DNA from: Pyrinomonadaceae bacterium
GTDB taxonomy: Bacteria > Acidobacteriota > Blastocatellia > Pyrinomonadales > Pyrinomonadaceae
Length of the DNA stretch: 64,000 bases
Direction of reading: 5' to 3'
NCBI GenBank assembly: GCA_019694355.1
Contig: JAIBCB010000001.1
Location: 711,001-775,000, forward strand
Part shown: in pieces, positions 1 through 8,079 of the stretch
Numbering within the stretch: the first letter of the stretch is position 1
Layout of the letters: the number at the start of each line of letters is the position of its first letter
The notes under the pieces: generated by a model
Database searches by the model: none
Seen by the model: the letters and a program-made list of their open reading frames with translations, nothing else
Told to the model about the DNA's origin: nothing
Translations under genes and position numbers: made by a program

Positions 1-180
1 GGCATCACCCTTATAGTCGCTGAGTTCGCGAAGCTGTCCCGCTCCGTTGAGATGTTCGGGCTCGTATGCATAGCAGCCTGGACACCGAAGAGGGCATTCG
101 CGTGTGATCTCTATCGAGAGATTAGGATAGCGGCCTGAGAGGATCTTTCCCCAAGCACGAATGACATCAGATCTATTCAA
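1..180 (-). CDS. Radical SAM protein, N-terminal part (gene runs off the left edge)
   Basis: Reading the minus strand from a TTG at 180 gives an open frame to the window edge. It starts LNRSDVIRAWGKIL and contains ITRECPLRCPGCYAYEPEHL. The CPLRCPGC segment is the CX3CX2C motif that binds the 4Fe-4S cluster of radical SAM enzymes, preceded by the usual beta-strand (LSIEIT). A purine-rich GAGG lies a few bases before the TTG. The frame is open further upstream to about 324, so a start at TTG 279 is possible. The remaining 3' part is outside the window, so no substrate can be named. Acidobacterial proteins with this N-terminus are usually annotated only as radical SAM proteins. High confidence in the family, low in the start. 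Confidence 0.72.
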   Translation of the reverse strand, partial: MNRSDVIRAWGKILSGRYPNLSIEITRECPLRCPGCYAYEPEHLNGAGQLRELSDYKGDA

Positions 181-609
181 TAAGCCTCGCTGAAGGGCAT
201 CGCCTGTGCAGACTGCGATCTTACGTATGCCCCTGATTTTCGGCCCACTGCCTGAGCCGTCCCTGATCAAAATAAACAAGCCGATGGCATAAGGCCGTTG
301 GCAAAAAGAATCCCGGATGTCGTCTCACATGGGCTGAGGAGGGACCAATAATATTCTACATTGCCGGAAGAGCATTTGCGACATTCGGTCTGTGACTTCT
401 GCGGGCTCCCTGCAAAACCCGTGTCTAACCGCAGTTTGCGGACCAGGAATATCCCGGTCTTTGCTCGGCATTTGTGCGGGCTTGACTTTATTTACAGCGA
501 GAGTATTCTTAGCGCATCTTCCCGCACAATAACTTGGCTGAAAGTGTCGATTGGGAGCCAGTCGAGACTGGCCATAAGTGTTTTTCCTTAAACTTTGAGG
601 TGACCATTC
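181..609. other. Intergenic region between divergent genes
   Basis: This stretch separates the minus-strand radical SAM gene from the plus-strand lipoprotein gene and should hold both promoters. A short open frame starting at TTG 361 was considered and not accepted: it has no close ribosome-binding site and an implausible protein sequence. A good ribosome-binding site (GAGGTGA, 599-605 region) precedes the lipoprotein start at 610. I see no RNA gene or clear operator. Confidence 0.5.
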
Positions 610-1668
610 ATGAAACGTTCAAGTTTAGCGATATTCCTTGCAGCTATGGCTTTGGGACTATCTGCTTGCGGAGCACCGGCCGCGAATTCGACGGCCAATA
701 ACACTAACTCAAATAGCAGCGCAGCCAAGCCCGCGGCGGCTGCTCCAACCGCTGATGCCTTAATGGCTCTTGATAAGCAGTTTGGAGACGCGTGGGCAAA
801 AGGCGATGCCAAGTTCTTTGAAGAGAACCTGTCTGACAAGTTCGTCGAGTTTTCAAGCGGCCATCGTGTCAATAAGGCCGAGCTCGTCAAGATGATCGCT
901 GAAACCAAATGCGACGTTAAGTCACAATCGGGCGCCGAGCCGCAGATGTCCCGGATCGATGACAACACTTATGTCCTTAGCTATAAAAGCACCGTTGAGG
1001 GCACGTGCACCGGGAAAGACGGGAAGAGCATGAAGATTCCGAGCCCGACCCAGGCGGCGAGCGTATTCGTGCGAGACGGCGAAAAATGGAAACCTGTCTT
1101 CCATGGAGAAAACCTGATAATGGCGGCACCAGCCTCAGAGACCAGCGCCGTGCCGCCAACCGAAAAGAAGGCCGAACCCAAGGCAGCAGAGCCGAAGAAA
1201 GACGAGCCTAAGAAAGACGAAGCCAAAAAAACTGATTCTTCTACCGCCAACACAGCAGCACCTGCAGAGGCTTCAAAGGGCGATGCAAACACCGAAGCTC
1301 TAGGAAAGCTACATTCAAGCGGATGGGAGGCCTTTCGGAACAAGGATGCAAAATGGTTTGAGTCAAATACCACAAAGGATCTTTCCTTTGTTGACCCGGC
1401 CGGCGGTTGGCATTCCGGCCAGGCCGCGGTCATAAAGATCTGGACGGTGGATATGAAATGCGAAGGTATTACCAAGACCTCTTTCACCGACGCTTTCGCG
1501 TCAGCGGTATCGCCCACGGTAGAGATCCTAACGGGCAAAGGCGAAGCCGACGGAAGCTGTGACGGCCAAAAGAACGGCCCTCTCTACAACGTTGCCTTTT
1601 ATACCAAAGAAGGCGAGGCCTGGAAACTCGCCTTCATGTTTGAGGCTCTTCCTGAAAAGGGAGCATAG
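610..1668 (+). CDS. Lipoprotein with two NTF2-like (DUF4440/SnoaL-like) domains
   Basis: The 352-residue product begins with a lipoprotein signal peptide ending in the lipobox LSAC (Cys20), so it should be exported and lipid-anchored. After a short Ala/Asn-rich tether there are two copies of the same fold: residues about 50-170 (ALDKQFGDAWAKGDAKFFEENLSD) and about 228-350 (LGKLHSSGWEAFRNKDAKWFESN). Each has the pattern of the DUF4440 NTF2-like cone domain, with tryptophan after the helix and F..N.SD/TKD. They are joined by a charged Lys/Glu/Pro/Ala linker at about 185-225. Such domains bind small hydrophobic ligands or act as scaffolds; no catalytic residue can be assigned. It is a single-gene unit: a good GAGGTGA ribosome-binding site in front and a strong terminator behind. 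Function unknown. Confidence 0.8.
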   Translation: MKRSSLAIFLAAMALGLSACGAPAANSTANNTNSNSSAAKPAAAAPTADALMALDKQFGDAWAKGDAKFFEENLSDKFVEFSSGHRVNKAELVKMIAETKCDVKSQSGAEPQMSRIDDNTYVLSYKSTVEGTCTGKDGKSMKIPSPTQAASVFVRDGEKWKPVFHGENLIMAAPASETSAVPPTEKKAEPKAAEPKKDEPKKDEAKKTDSSTANTAAPAEASKGDANTEALGKLHSSGWEAFRNKDAKWFESNTTKDLSFVDPAGGWHSGQAAVIKIWTVDMKCEGITKTSFTDAFASAVSPTVEILTGKGEADGSCDGQKNGPLYNVAFYTKEGEAWKLAFMFEALPEKGA

Positions 1669-1691
1669 AACACCTGGCTTTTCCCTCCTTC

Positions 1692-1729
1692 GAAGCTGTC
1701 CGACGGAATCGGACAGCTTCATTTTTTTC
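1692..1729 (+). terminator. Rho-independent terminator after the lipoprotein gene
   Basis: A perfect 12-bp stem, GAAGCTGTCCGA with TCGGACAGCTTC, encloses the five-base loop CGGAA and is followed by A and then a run of seven T. It lies 23 bases after the lipoprotein stop codon and separates that gene from the korB-like gene. Confidence 0.93.
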
Positions 1730-1850
1730 TCCCTCAGCGGCCGTATCTAAGGCCTTTCATAAGCCGTATATGGTAGAATTTCATTGCATTAAGCTCTTCA
1801 AGCATGGTGTATTTAGCTTTCACGATCGCTTCGAAAGGCCACTTTCTTTT

Positions 1851-2903
1851 ATGACTTACCTAAGATCAAAATTTCGTCATCCTTCCTTGCCGAAGAATGA
1901 CCTTGGATACACGGTCGCTCACTACGAAGGAAATCTAAGCACACTCTGTGCCGGTTGTGGCCACGATTCGATCAATGCGTCGATCGTCGAGGCCTGCTGG
2001 GAACTGAACATTGAACCGCACAAGGTGGCAAAGCTATCGGGAATTGGCTGTTCATCAAAATCACCTGCCTACTTCTTGTCGAACTCGCATGGGTTCAACT
2101 CTGTGCATGGCAGAATGCCGTCGGTCGCGACGGGTGCATATCTTGCGAACCGCGATCTGATCTATTTTGGTGTTTCGGGTGACGGTGACACAGCTTCCAT
2201 AGGAATGGGGCAATTCGTACACGCGATAAGACGTAATTTGAAGATGGTCTATCTCGTTATGAACAATGGCTGCTATGGACTGACGAAAGGCCAGGATTCG
2301 GCCACAGCGGACCTTGGATCAAAGAGCAAAGCGGGAAGCGTAAACCCTTTTGAGGCGATCGACCTTGCCGGGATGGCGATCGAACTGGGAGCGACATTTG
2401 TTGCACAAAGCTTTTCGGGTGATAAGGAACAGCTCGTTCCGCTGATGAAAGCAGCGATGCTGCACAACGGATTTGCCTTGCTCAATGTAATCAGTCCTTG
2501 TGTGACTTTTAACAATAACCCCGGATCGACCAAAGCCTACGACTATGTGCGTGAGCATATGGAAGTAGCTGCCCTGGTGGATTTCGTTCCGATCTCAAGT
2601 GAGATCCGGGCAACATACGAAGCCGGGAATGTTCAGGATCTACTGATGCACGACGGCTCGACGATCTACCTGCACAAGCTTGCAAAAGATTGGGACCCAA
2701 ACGACAGGCTCTCCGCCATCACAGCCCTTCATAACGCCCGAAAGCGGCAAGAAGTGCTCACGGGATTACTCTACATTAACGAGGATTCTACGGATCTCCA
2801 TTCAACGCTGAATACCTCTGAGAGGCCGTTAAATCAGCTGGAACAAGCCGCACTTTGTCCGGGGAGCGAGGCGCTTGCAGCCCTTAACAAAGCGCTTCAC
2901 TAA
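1851..2903 (+). CDS. korB: 2-oxoacid:ferredoxin oxidoreductase, beta (TPP-binding) subunit
   Basis: The product is the thiamine-diphosphate subunit of a 2-oxoglutarate/pyruvate:ferredoxin oxidoreductase, which oxidatively decarboxylates a 2-oxoacid with CoA to acyl-CoA and reduced ferredoxin. Visible marks are the N-terminal LCAGCGHDSI, the Cys pair in GIGCSSKSPAYF, HGRMPSVATGAYLANRDL, and the TPP/Mg motif GDGDTASIG followed by NNGCYGLTKGQDS. The C-terminal extension is typical of the KorB type of about 340-350 residues. The frame is open from 1770, but ATG 1851 gives MTYLRSKF, 350 residues and the usual N-terminus; the ribosome-binding site is weak either way. The alpha subunit normally lies directly upstream; here a terminator and an unrelated gene stand there and the downstream gene is convergent, so this beta subunit is an orphan in the window. 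Confidence 0.85.
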   Translation: MTYLRSKFRHPSLPKNDLGYTVAHYEGNLSTLCAGCGHDSINASIVEACWELNIEPHKVAKLSGIGCSSKSPAYFLSNSHGFNSVHGRMPSVATGAYLANRDLIYFGVSGDGDTASIGMGQFVHAIRRNLKMVYLVMNNGCYGLTKGQDSATADLGSKSKAGSVNPFEAIDLAGMAIELGATFVAQSFSGDKEQLVPLMKAAMLHNGFALLNVISPCVTFNNNPGSTKAYDYVREHMEVAALVDFVPISSEIRATYEAGNVQDLLMHDGSTIYLHKLAKDWDPNDRLSAITALHNARKRQEVLTGLLYINEDSTDLHSTLNTSERPLNQLEQAALCPGSEALAALNKALH

Positions 2904-2911
2904 AGACTAGC

Positions 2912-3556
2912 CTATTTTCGAGCCTCTGCTATCGCATCCAGCACGCGCCTAGCCCTCTCGGTCACTTCGCTTGCTCGACCTTGCTCGATGGCTTTAAGAT
3001 CAACGAGATCGGATCCAAGCCCGACGGCCATCGCTCCCGCTCTAATATGATCCGATGCCGTATCGACGGTTACACCGCCTGTCGGAACAACTTTCAGGTC
3101 CGGAAAAGGAGCTCGAAGCGAGCGAATGTAATCTGCGCCTCCGACCGCTCCGACCGGAAAAACTTTCACGACCGCCGCTCCGGCACTAAGGGCGGCTGTG
3201 ATCTCCGACGGTGTCAACACGCCCGGCATAACAAGTGTTTCATTGGCGACACAGACACGTATAACTTCCGGAATGGTCGCCGGACTGATGATGAATTTCG
3301 CTCCAGCGTCTATACAGCGCTGTGCGTCATCGGCCGACATTAGCGTCCCGGCGCCGAAAAGGACATTCGGCATTTCACGCACAAGCTTAGCTAAAAGATC
3401 GACGGCGTTCGGGACCGTAAGTGTAACCTCGATCGTGTCGATCCCACCCTTGCATACGGCTTCGATGGCACGATGGGCCGCATCGGCGGAACCCGCCCGA
3501 ACGACCGGCAGCACCCCGGTCCTTGATATCCGCGAAATGGTTTCCTCTTTTGTCAT
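2912..3556 (-). CDS. eda: KDPG/KDPGal-type 2-keto-3-deoxy-phospho-sugar-acid aldolase
   Basis: This 214-residue class I aldolase should cleave 2-keto-3-deoxy-6-phosphogluconate (or its galactonate epimer) to pyruvate and glyceraldehyde 3-phosphate in the cytoplasm. Visible are Glu43 in IEVTL, the FGAGTL strand, the Schiff-base Lys131 in VVKVFP, and the phosphate-binding TGGV and GLGSDL loops. The E. coli enzyme has Arg two residues after the TL (Glu45...Arg49). Here the equivalent is Thr47 (EVTLTVP), closer to the DgoA (KDPGal aldolase) pattern EIPLNSP, so sugar specificity is open. It is divergent from the KDG kinase at 3712, which would make its substrate, across about 155 bases that should hold both promoters. 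Length is normal for the family. Confidence 0.88.
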   Translation of the reverse strand: MTKEETISRISRTGVLPVVRAGSADAAHRAIEAVCKGGIDTIEVTLTVPNAVDLLAKLVREMPNVLFGAGTLMSADDAQRCIDAGAKFIISPATIPEVIRVCVANETLVMPGVLTPSEITAALSAGAAVVKVFPVGAVGGADYIRSLRAPFPDLKVVPTGGVTVDTASDHIRAGAMAVGLGSDLVDLKAIEQGRASEVTERARRVLDAIAEARK

Positions 3557-3711
3557 CGGCTTCTACTCCACCCTGCGGGTTTTCTTAAGACTTTGAGTAT
3601 AACCAAACAGTTCCGGAGTGTGAAAGCCAACTCGTCAGCAATGGTGAATTGCGAATTTTGCTGATTCAATTTAATCTCAGCTATGGGCGTGAAGATCACG
3701 AGACTCGTTCA

Positions 3712-4770
3712 ATGCTGAAAGTTCGAAAAAGAGATGAGTGCAAGTGGGACATTGTTTCGCTCGGGGAAGTCATGCTCAGATTCGATCCGGGAGAAGAGCG
3801 GGTGCATACGGCTCGCACCTTCCGCGTCTGGGAAGGAGGCGGCGAATACAATGTCGCCCGCACACTCGCTCATTGCTTTCGCTCCCGTGCGTCAGTCATC
3901 ACGGCACTTGCCGATAACCAGATAGGGCGGCTCGTCGAGAGCCTGATATATCAAGGCGGTGTTGACACGTCGAACATCATTTGGCGTGAAACTGACGGTA
4001 TTTCCGGCAATTATCGAAATGGTCTTAATTTTGTGGAGCGTGGTTTTGGCCTTCGTTCTCCTTCAGGTTGCTCTGATCGAGCCAACACCGCGATCGCAAA
4101 GCTCAAAGTGAATGACGTGGACTTTTCGTCGATCTTCGCCGATCAAGGCTCTCGTTGGTTTCATACAGGCGGAATCTTTGCAGCATTGTCTCCTGAGGCG
4201 CCGGGTGTTGTCATCGAGGCAGTGCGTGCTGCCCGTGCGAATGGCTCGATCGTTTCATTCGATCTAAACTACCGAAGTTCGCTCTGGGAGGGTCGCGGCG
4301 GAATAGACGCGGCAAACGCCGTCAATCGAATGCTTCTTGATGAAGCGGACGTTGTATTTGGCGTTGAGGGCTTTGACGCGAGACTTGCGTCGTTTTCCAT
4401 CGAAGACTTCGAAAACTCCGCTCGTGCGATGATAACGAGACACCCATCTCTTAAGGTGGTTGCGACTTCGTTGAGAGACGTCGTTTCCGCGTCTCGACAC
4501 AACATTGGTGGAGCGTTGTTCACAGAGGGCAAGACATTCGTTGGACGACAATTTACCGACGTCCAGGTCCTCGACCGCATCGGCAGCGGCGACGCGTTTG
4601 CATCCGGCATCGTGTTCGGGATGTTAGAAACTTTGGAGCCTCAGAGATCGATCGACCTTGCAGTCGCAAATGCCGCCTATGCCGTTACGTGTCCGGGAGA
4701 TGTCTCAACGGCAAGGCTCGCAGACCTTGAGACGTTGCTTGGCTCTGATCTCCCTGAGATCAAACGATAG
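3712..4770 (+). CDS. kdgK: PfkB-family sugar kinase, probable 2-keto-3-deoxygluconate kinase
   Basis: A ribokinase-like (PfkB) kinase of 352 residues from ATG 3712. Seen are the N-terminal SLGEVMLRFDPGE strand, the substrate-binding WEGGGEYNVARTLA segment, and the C-terminal signature DRIGSGDAFASGIVFG with catalytic base Asp294. The N-terminus matches KdgK-type kinases that phosphorylate 2-keto-3-deoxygluconate to KDPG. That fits the divergent aldolase gene, although kinases for other 2-keto acids look alike. The frame opens at TTG 3649, but the extra 21 residues do not look like kinase and ATG 3712 restores the family N-terminus. The glycine-rich signature is GSGD rather than the commoner GAGD, a tolerated change. 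The gene is followed by the ROK regulator after 34 bases. Confidence 0.82.
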   Translation: MLKVRKRDECKWDIVSLGEVMLRFDPGEERVHTARTFRVWEGGGEYNVARTLAHCFRSRASVITALADNQIGRLVESLIYQGGVDTSNIIWRETDGISGNYRNGLNFVERGFGLRSPSGCSDRANTAIAKLKVNDVDFSSIFADQGSRWFHTGGIFAALSPEAPGVVIEAVRAARANGSIVSFDLNYRSSLWEGRGGIDAANAVNRMLLDEADVVFGVEGFDARLASFSIEDFENSARAMITRHPSLKVVATSLRDVVSASRHNIGGALFTEGKTFVGRQFTDVQVLDRIGSGDAFASGIVFGMLETLEPQRSIDLAVANAAYAVTCPGDVSTARLADLETLLGSDLPEIKR

Positions 4771-4804
4771 GTCAACAGTTCGCGATAAACACTTTCATAA
4801 ACAG

Positions 4805-5998
4805 ATGGCAAATTTCAACGGACCTTCAATTCGAATGGTTGGCGTCAACGATATTCGGGATATCAACCAGACGATCTTCTTACACCTGATCCGTGAGCAG
4901 CAGCCGGTCTCTAGGGCCGATATCGCAAAGCAAACAGGCTTGAGAGCTGGTACGGTCTCGGCGATCGTTAATCGCTTGATCAAGAGCGGCTTGGTTCATG
5001 AGGGAACTGAAGGGCCATCGACCGGCGGGCGCCGACCGAAAAATCTTTACATCAACGCTGAGAGTTTTTATGTCCTTGCGATCGACATCGGAGTCGTCGA
5101 TACGGTTTTTGCAGTAAGCGATTTTAACGGGCGAGTTTTGAAGCGAAAGAGTATCTTGACCACGAATAAACCGTTAAAGTTTCTCGACCGGTTGTGCAGC
5201 GAGATCGAGAAACATATCTCCGAAAATTATTCTAAAGCGCGCTTTGGCGGCATCGGAGTGAGTGTTCCCGGCCTCATCGACCGCGAGAGCGGTTCGATCG
5301 AGATCTCTCCGAACCTTGAATGGAAGGATGTTCCACTGCGCGACATTCTTTCAAAACGGCTCGGCCTGCCGGTCTTTGTCGAGAACGACGCGAATGCCGC
5401 CGCGTTCTCTGAATTTTGGTATGGGCCAATAAACGAGGCAAAGGTCAAGAATTTGCTCTTTGTTCTCGTGGTCGAAGGCTTGGGTACGGGTTTGATCATC
5501 AACGGCGAACTGCACGTGGGTTCGCGCCACGGCCTTGGAGGTTTTGGCCACATGAGCATCGACCCAAATGGTGAACTGTGCTCCTGCGGCCGCAGGGGCT
5601 GCTGGGAGACATTCGCCTCCGAACGGGCAACCGTCGAGAGGTATCACCGAGTCACGGCCAAGCCTGGAGAGCCTTTGGTGACCGTTAAAGAGCTAATAAA
5701 TCTCGCAAATGACGGCGACAAGATGGCGCTTGAGTCATTGAAGATAACTGCTGAATATCTCGGTGAAGGTATTAGCAACTTGGTCCATGGCATCTTCCCG
5801 GAAACCGTCGTGATAGGCGGTAATGTTACGGCCGCGTGGCCGCTAATTGAATCGATCATTCTCGAAAAAGTTAAAAGTCGATACATCGTCTCCCCGGACC
5901 AGGTCACGATACGTCCGGCAAGCGTTGAGCGCCCCAGTCTCTATGGGGCGATTCCGATCGCTCTTCAGAATTGTGTCAGTTCCGGCCTGCTCTCGTAA
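4805..5998 (+). CDS. ROK-family transcriptional regulator (NagC/XylR type)
   Basis: The 397-residue protein has an N-terminal winged helix (about residues 15-75, with LREQQPVSRADIAKQTGLR as the helix-turn-helix) and a ROK sugar-kinase-like domain. The ROK domain shows DIG at the first strand, VSVPGLID, ENDANAAAFSE and the zinc-binding motif CSCGRRGC with Cys259, Cys261 and Cys266. ROK repressors of this build release DNA when a sugar or sugar derivative binds. It lies between the KDG kinase and the symporter of the sugar-acid locus, so it is the likely local regulator, and a candidate operator sits at 6049-6068 right after it. The start at ATG 4805 was chosen because earlier codons overlap the kinase gene; no strong ribosome-binding site decides between it and ATG 4835. 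Confidence 0.88.
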   Translation: MANFNGPSIRMVGVNDIRDINQTIFLHLIREQQPVSRADIAKQTGLRAGTVSAIVNRLIKSGLVHEGTEGPSTGGRRPKNLYINAESFYVLAIDIGVVDTVFAVSDFNGRVLKRKSILTTNKPLKFLDRLCSEIEKHISENYSKARFGGIGVSVPGLIDRESGSIEISPNLEWKDVPLRDILSKRLGLPVFVENDANAAAFSEFWYGPINEAKVKNLLFVLVVEGLGTGLIINGELHVGSRHGLGGFGHMSIDPNGELCSCGRRGCWETFASERATVERYHRVTAKPGEPLVTVKELINLANDGDKMALESLKITAEYLGEGISNLVHGIFPETVVIGGNVTAAWPLIESIILEKVKSRYIVSPDQVTIRPASVERPSLYGAIPIALQNCVSSGLLS

Positions 5999-6033
5999 CT
6001 TCAAAGTTTTATTTTCAAAATGATCTTTGCCTA

Positions 6034-6062
6034 TTGACAGTTTATTGGAAGTAGTGTATCAC
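6034..6062 (+). promoter_or_regulatory. Candidate sigma-70 promoter of the symporter operon
   Basis: A consensus -35 box TTGACA (6034-6039) is followed after 17 bases by TATCAC (6057-6062), a fair -10 box. It is placed about 170 bases before the symporter start. The -10 box overlaps the palindrome at 6049-6068. Confidence 0.5.
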
Positions 6063-6068
6063 TAACTT
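6049..6068. promoter_or_regulatory. Candidate operator overlapping the -10 box (ROK site?)
   Basis: AAGTAGTGTATCACTAACTT contains the perfect inverted repeat TAGTG-TAT-CACTA with near-symmetric flanks (AAG / ACTT). It covers the -10 box of the candidate promoter, the position expected for a repressor. The TTAGT / ACTA half-sites resemble the XylR type of ROK operator (known from Bacillus). Assignment to the neighbouring ROK gene is inference. Confidence 0.42.
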
Positions 6069-6231
6069 AGTCAACGCCGAAGAGAAAGATATTTCGTACT
6101 CGCTATGAATCAATAGATCATTTCAGACGGGTTTATAGATCAGCAGCACCATTTGAATGTGCTTGGCTGTTCTACCATCTTTCTCACCAGAGCGGAATAA
6201 GTATCGCCAGAAATTCGCAGGAGCCCGGTAA

Positions 6232-8079
6232 ATGACCCTCTCCGCAATAGATCAAGTCATCGTCGTGTTGTATTTAGCGGCGATCATGAGTATAGGCATC
6301 GCGATGAAGCGTCGAGCTTCAAAAGGAATGTCGTCCTATTTCCTTGGCGGCAGGCAGTTGCCTTGGTGGGCGCTCGCGATGTCGGGGTCGTCGTCCTATT
6401 TTGATATCACCGGGACGATGTGGATCGTCTCGACCTTTATCGTACTCGGCTTAAAAGGAATGTGGGTTCACTGGCTGTGGGGCTTTCCGATCACAGCCTT
6501 TTATTTGGCCTATATGGGCAAATGGATACGCCGTTCTGATGTGATGACCGGAGCCGAATGGATGATGACGCGCTTCGGCACCGGACGGGCCGGAGACATC
6601 GCCCGGCTGTCATACACTCTTTTTGCAGTTCTGACCATCACGGCCCTGCTCGGCTATGGAGCCATCGGGATGGGCAAATTCGGGGCGATCTTCTTACCAT
6701 TCTCGCCGACGGTATGTGCGATCTTGATCCTTGGCGTTACGGGCATTTACGTCGTTGCCGGCGGATTCCACGGCATCGTAAGGGTCGAGATCGCACAAAC
6801 TATAGTCCTGAGCGCCGGGGCGATCGCTTTTGCGATCGTTGGCTATTTGCATTTCGACGCCGCAAAATTCGCAGCCTTGGTGCCCGCTTCGTGGATGGAG
6901 ATCTTCCCATCTTCGGCCACTCCAACGGACCTCAGTGGCGTGATCTCCGGCGGAACAGACTATTCATTGTTCGGCGCTTTGATGGCCGTTTGGGTGCTGA
7001 AGGGTTTCTTGCTGTGCCTTAGCGGCCCTGAACAGCTTTATGATTTTCAACGCTTCCTGGCTGCAAAGGATGAGCGTGACGCCTCGAAACTCGGGGCCCT
7101 TTGGGGATTGATACACACAGTTCGTTGGCCGTTCGCGATGGCGATCGCGATCATGGCCATCATGGGAATCGGGAATGCCGCGTTGGATCAGCAGCTGCGT
7201 GCGGACCCGGAAACTGCTCTTCCGTTGATCATCGGTACGATGTTGCCGGTTGGCCTCGTCGGCTTTATGCTGGCGGCGCTTTTGTCAGGGTTTTTGGCAA
7301 CATTTAGTTCGACGGTCAACGGGGGAGCGGCTTATCTAGTTAAGGATGTTTATCAGCGGTACATAAATCCAAAGGCTGATGCCAAGAGACTTGTTCACGT
7401 AAGCTACTTCTCGTCGGCTCTCCTGATCATCGTCGGACTGATAATTTCGGTATTTGGCACCTCGATCAACTCGGCATTCCTTTGGATATTCGGCACGCTT
7501 GCCGCGGGAATATTGCCTCCGAATGTCCTTCGTTGGTATTGGTGGCGCCTTAACGGGTGGGGCTATGCTGCCGGCGTCTTTGGAGGAATGGTCCTCTCGC
7601 TCGGTCAGGTCGTTCTCGACACCACCTATTTGAACGAACCATTGCCGCTGTATATCGGCTTTCCGGTGATCGCGTTGGCGTCATTTATATTGACGATCGC
7701 GGTTTCGCTCGCAACGGAGCCGACGAGCATCGATACTCTTAAGATCTTTTATCGAAAGGTTCAACCAGCCGGATTTTGGAATCCGCCACGCACCGCCGTT
7801 CTTTCCGAGGAGCCAGACTTCAAGAAGCAATCTCCGTTCGCACGCGACGTTATTAATACTCTGATCGCTCTGGTCGGCATTACCGCTCTGTACGTTTCTA
7901 CGCTCTATTTGATACTGCACCGTTTATCTGTCGCTTTCGGACTAATTGCGGCAGCCGTCCTGTCGGTCATTATTTTGTATTTCACCTGGTATAAACATCT
8001 GCCGCCTGCGCGGACGCCGGAAGATTATGACGAAGAACTTCAAACGCACGGATCTGCCGAACAAGGAGAGGCCGCATGA
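6232..8079 (+). CDS. Sodium:solute symporter (SSS family)
   Basis: A 615-residue polytopic inner-membrane protein with about 14 hydrophobic segments. It opens with MTLSAIDQVIVVLYLAAIM and the family hallmark of a conserved glycine-rich FLGGRQLPWWALAMSGSSSYFDITG. This is the pattern of the sodium/solute symporter family, which imports sugars, sugar acids or other organic acids with Na+. The C-terminal 100 residues include a further membrane pair (FARDVINTLIALVGIT, LSVAFGLIAAAVLSVII) and a hydrophilic tail. A strong AGGAG precedes ATG 6232. Its last codon overlaps the SDR start (ATGA at 8076-8079), so the two are translationally coupled. The neighbourhood (KDG kinase, dehydratase, SDRs) suggests a sugar or sugar-acid substrate; the exact one cannot be read from sequence. 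Confidence 0.88.
   Translation: MTLSAIDQVIVVLYLAAIMSIGIAMKRRASKGMSSYFLGGRQLPWWALAMSGSSSYFDITGTMWIVSTFIVLGLKGMWVHWLWGFPITAFYLAYMGKWIRRSDVMTGAEWMMTRFGTGRAGDIARLSYTLFAVLTITALLGYGAIGMGKFGAIFLPFSPTVCAILILGVTGIYVVAGGFHGIVRVEIAQTIVLSAGAIAFAIVGYLHFDAAKFAALVPASWMEIFPSSATPTDLSGVISGGTDYSLFGALMAVWVLKGFLLCLSGPEQLYDFQRFLAAKDERDASKLGALWGLIHTVRWPFAMAIAIMAIMGIGNAALDQQLRADPETALPLIIGTMLPVGLVGFMLAALLSGFLATFSSTVNGGAAYLVKDVYQRYINPKADAKRLVHVSYFSSALLIIVGLIISVFGTSINSAFLWIFGTLAAGILPPNVLRWYWWRLNGWGYAAGVFGGMVLSLGQVVLDTTYLNEPLPLYIGFPVIALASFILTIAVSLATEPTSIDTLKIFYRKVQPAGFWNPPRTAVLSEEPDFKKQSPFARDVINTLIALVGITALYVSTLYLILHRLSVAFGLIAAAVLSVIILYFTWYKHLPPARTPEDYDEELQTHGSAEQGEAA

Larger units (their letters stand above)
5999..6231 (+). 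other. Intergenic leader of the sugar-uptake operon
   Basis: A 233-base gap between the ROK regulator and the symporter. It holds the candidate promoter and operator listed separately and ends with a clear AGGAG ribosome-binding site before ATG 6232. The 160 or so bases between the candidate start of transcription and the ATG are an unusually long leader, but I see no riboswitch-like structure in it. Confidence 0.5.

Noticed and set aside
361-591. Open frame of 76 codons starting at TTG with two CxxC-like cysteines (VCDFCG)
   Set aside because: No ribosome-binding site at the right distance, in-frame stop just before, and a C-terminus without protein-like character; probably non-coding upstream region.
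981-1538. 185-codon open frame on the minus strand
   Set aside because: Antisense to the DUF4440 lipoprotein; its Ser/Ala/Phe-rich sequence mirrors the Lys/Glu/Ala linker on the other strand.
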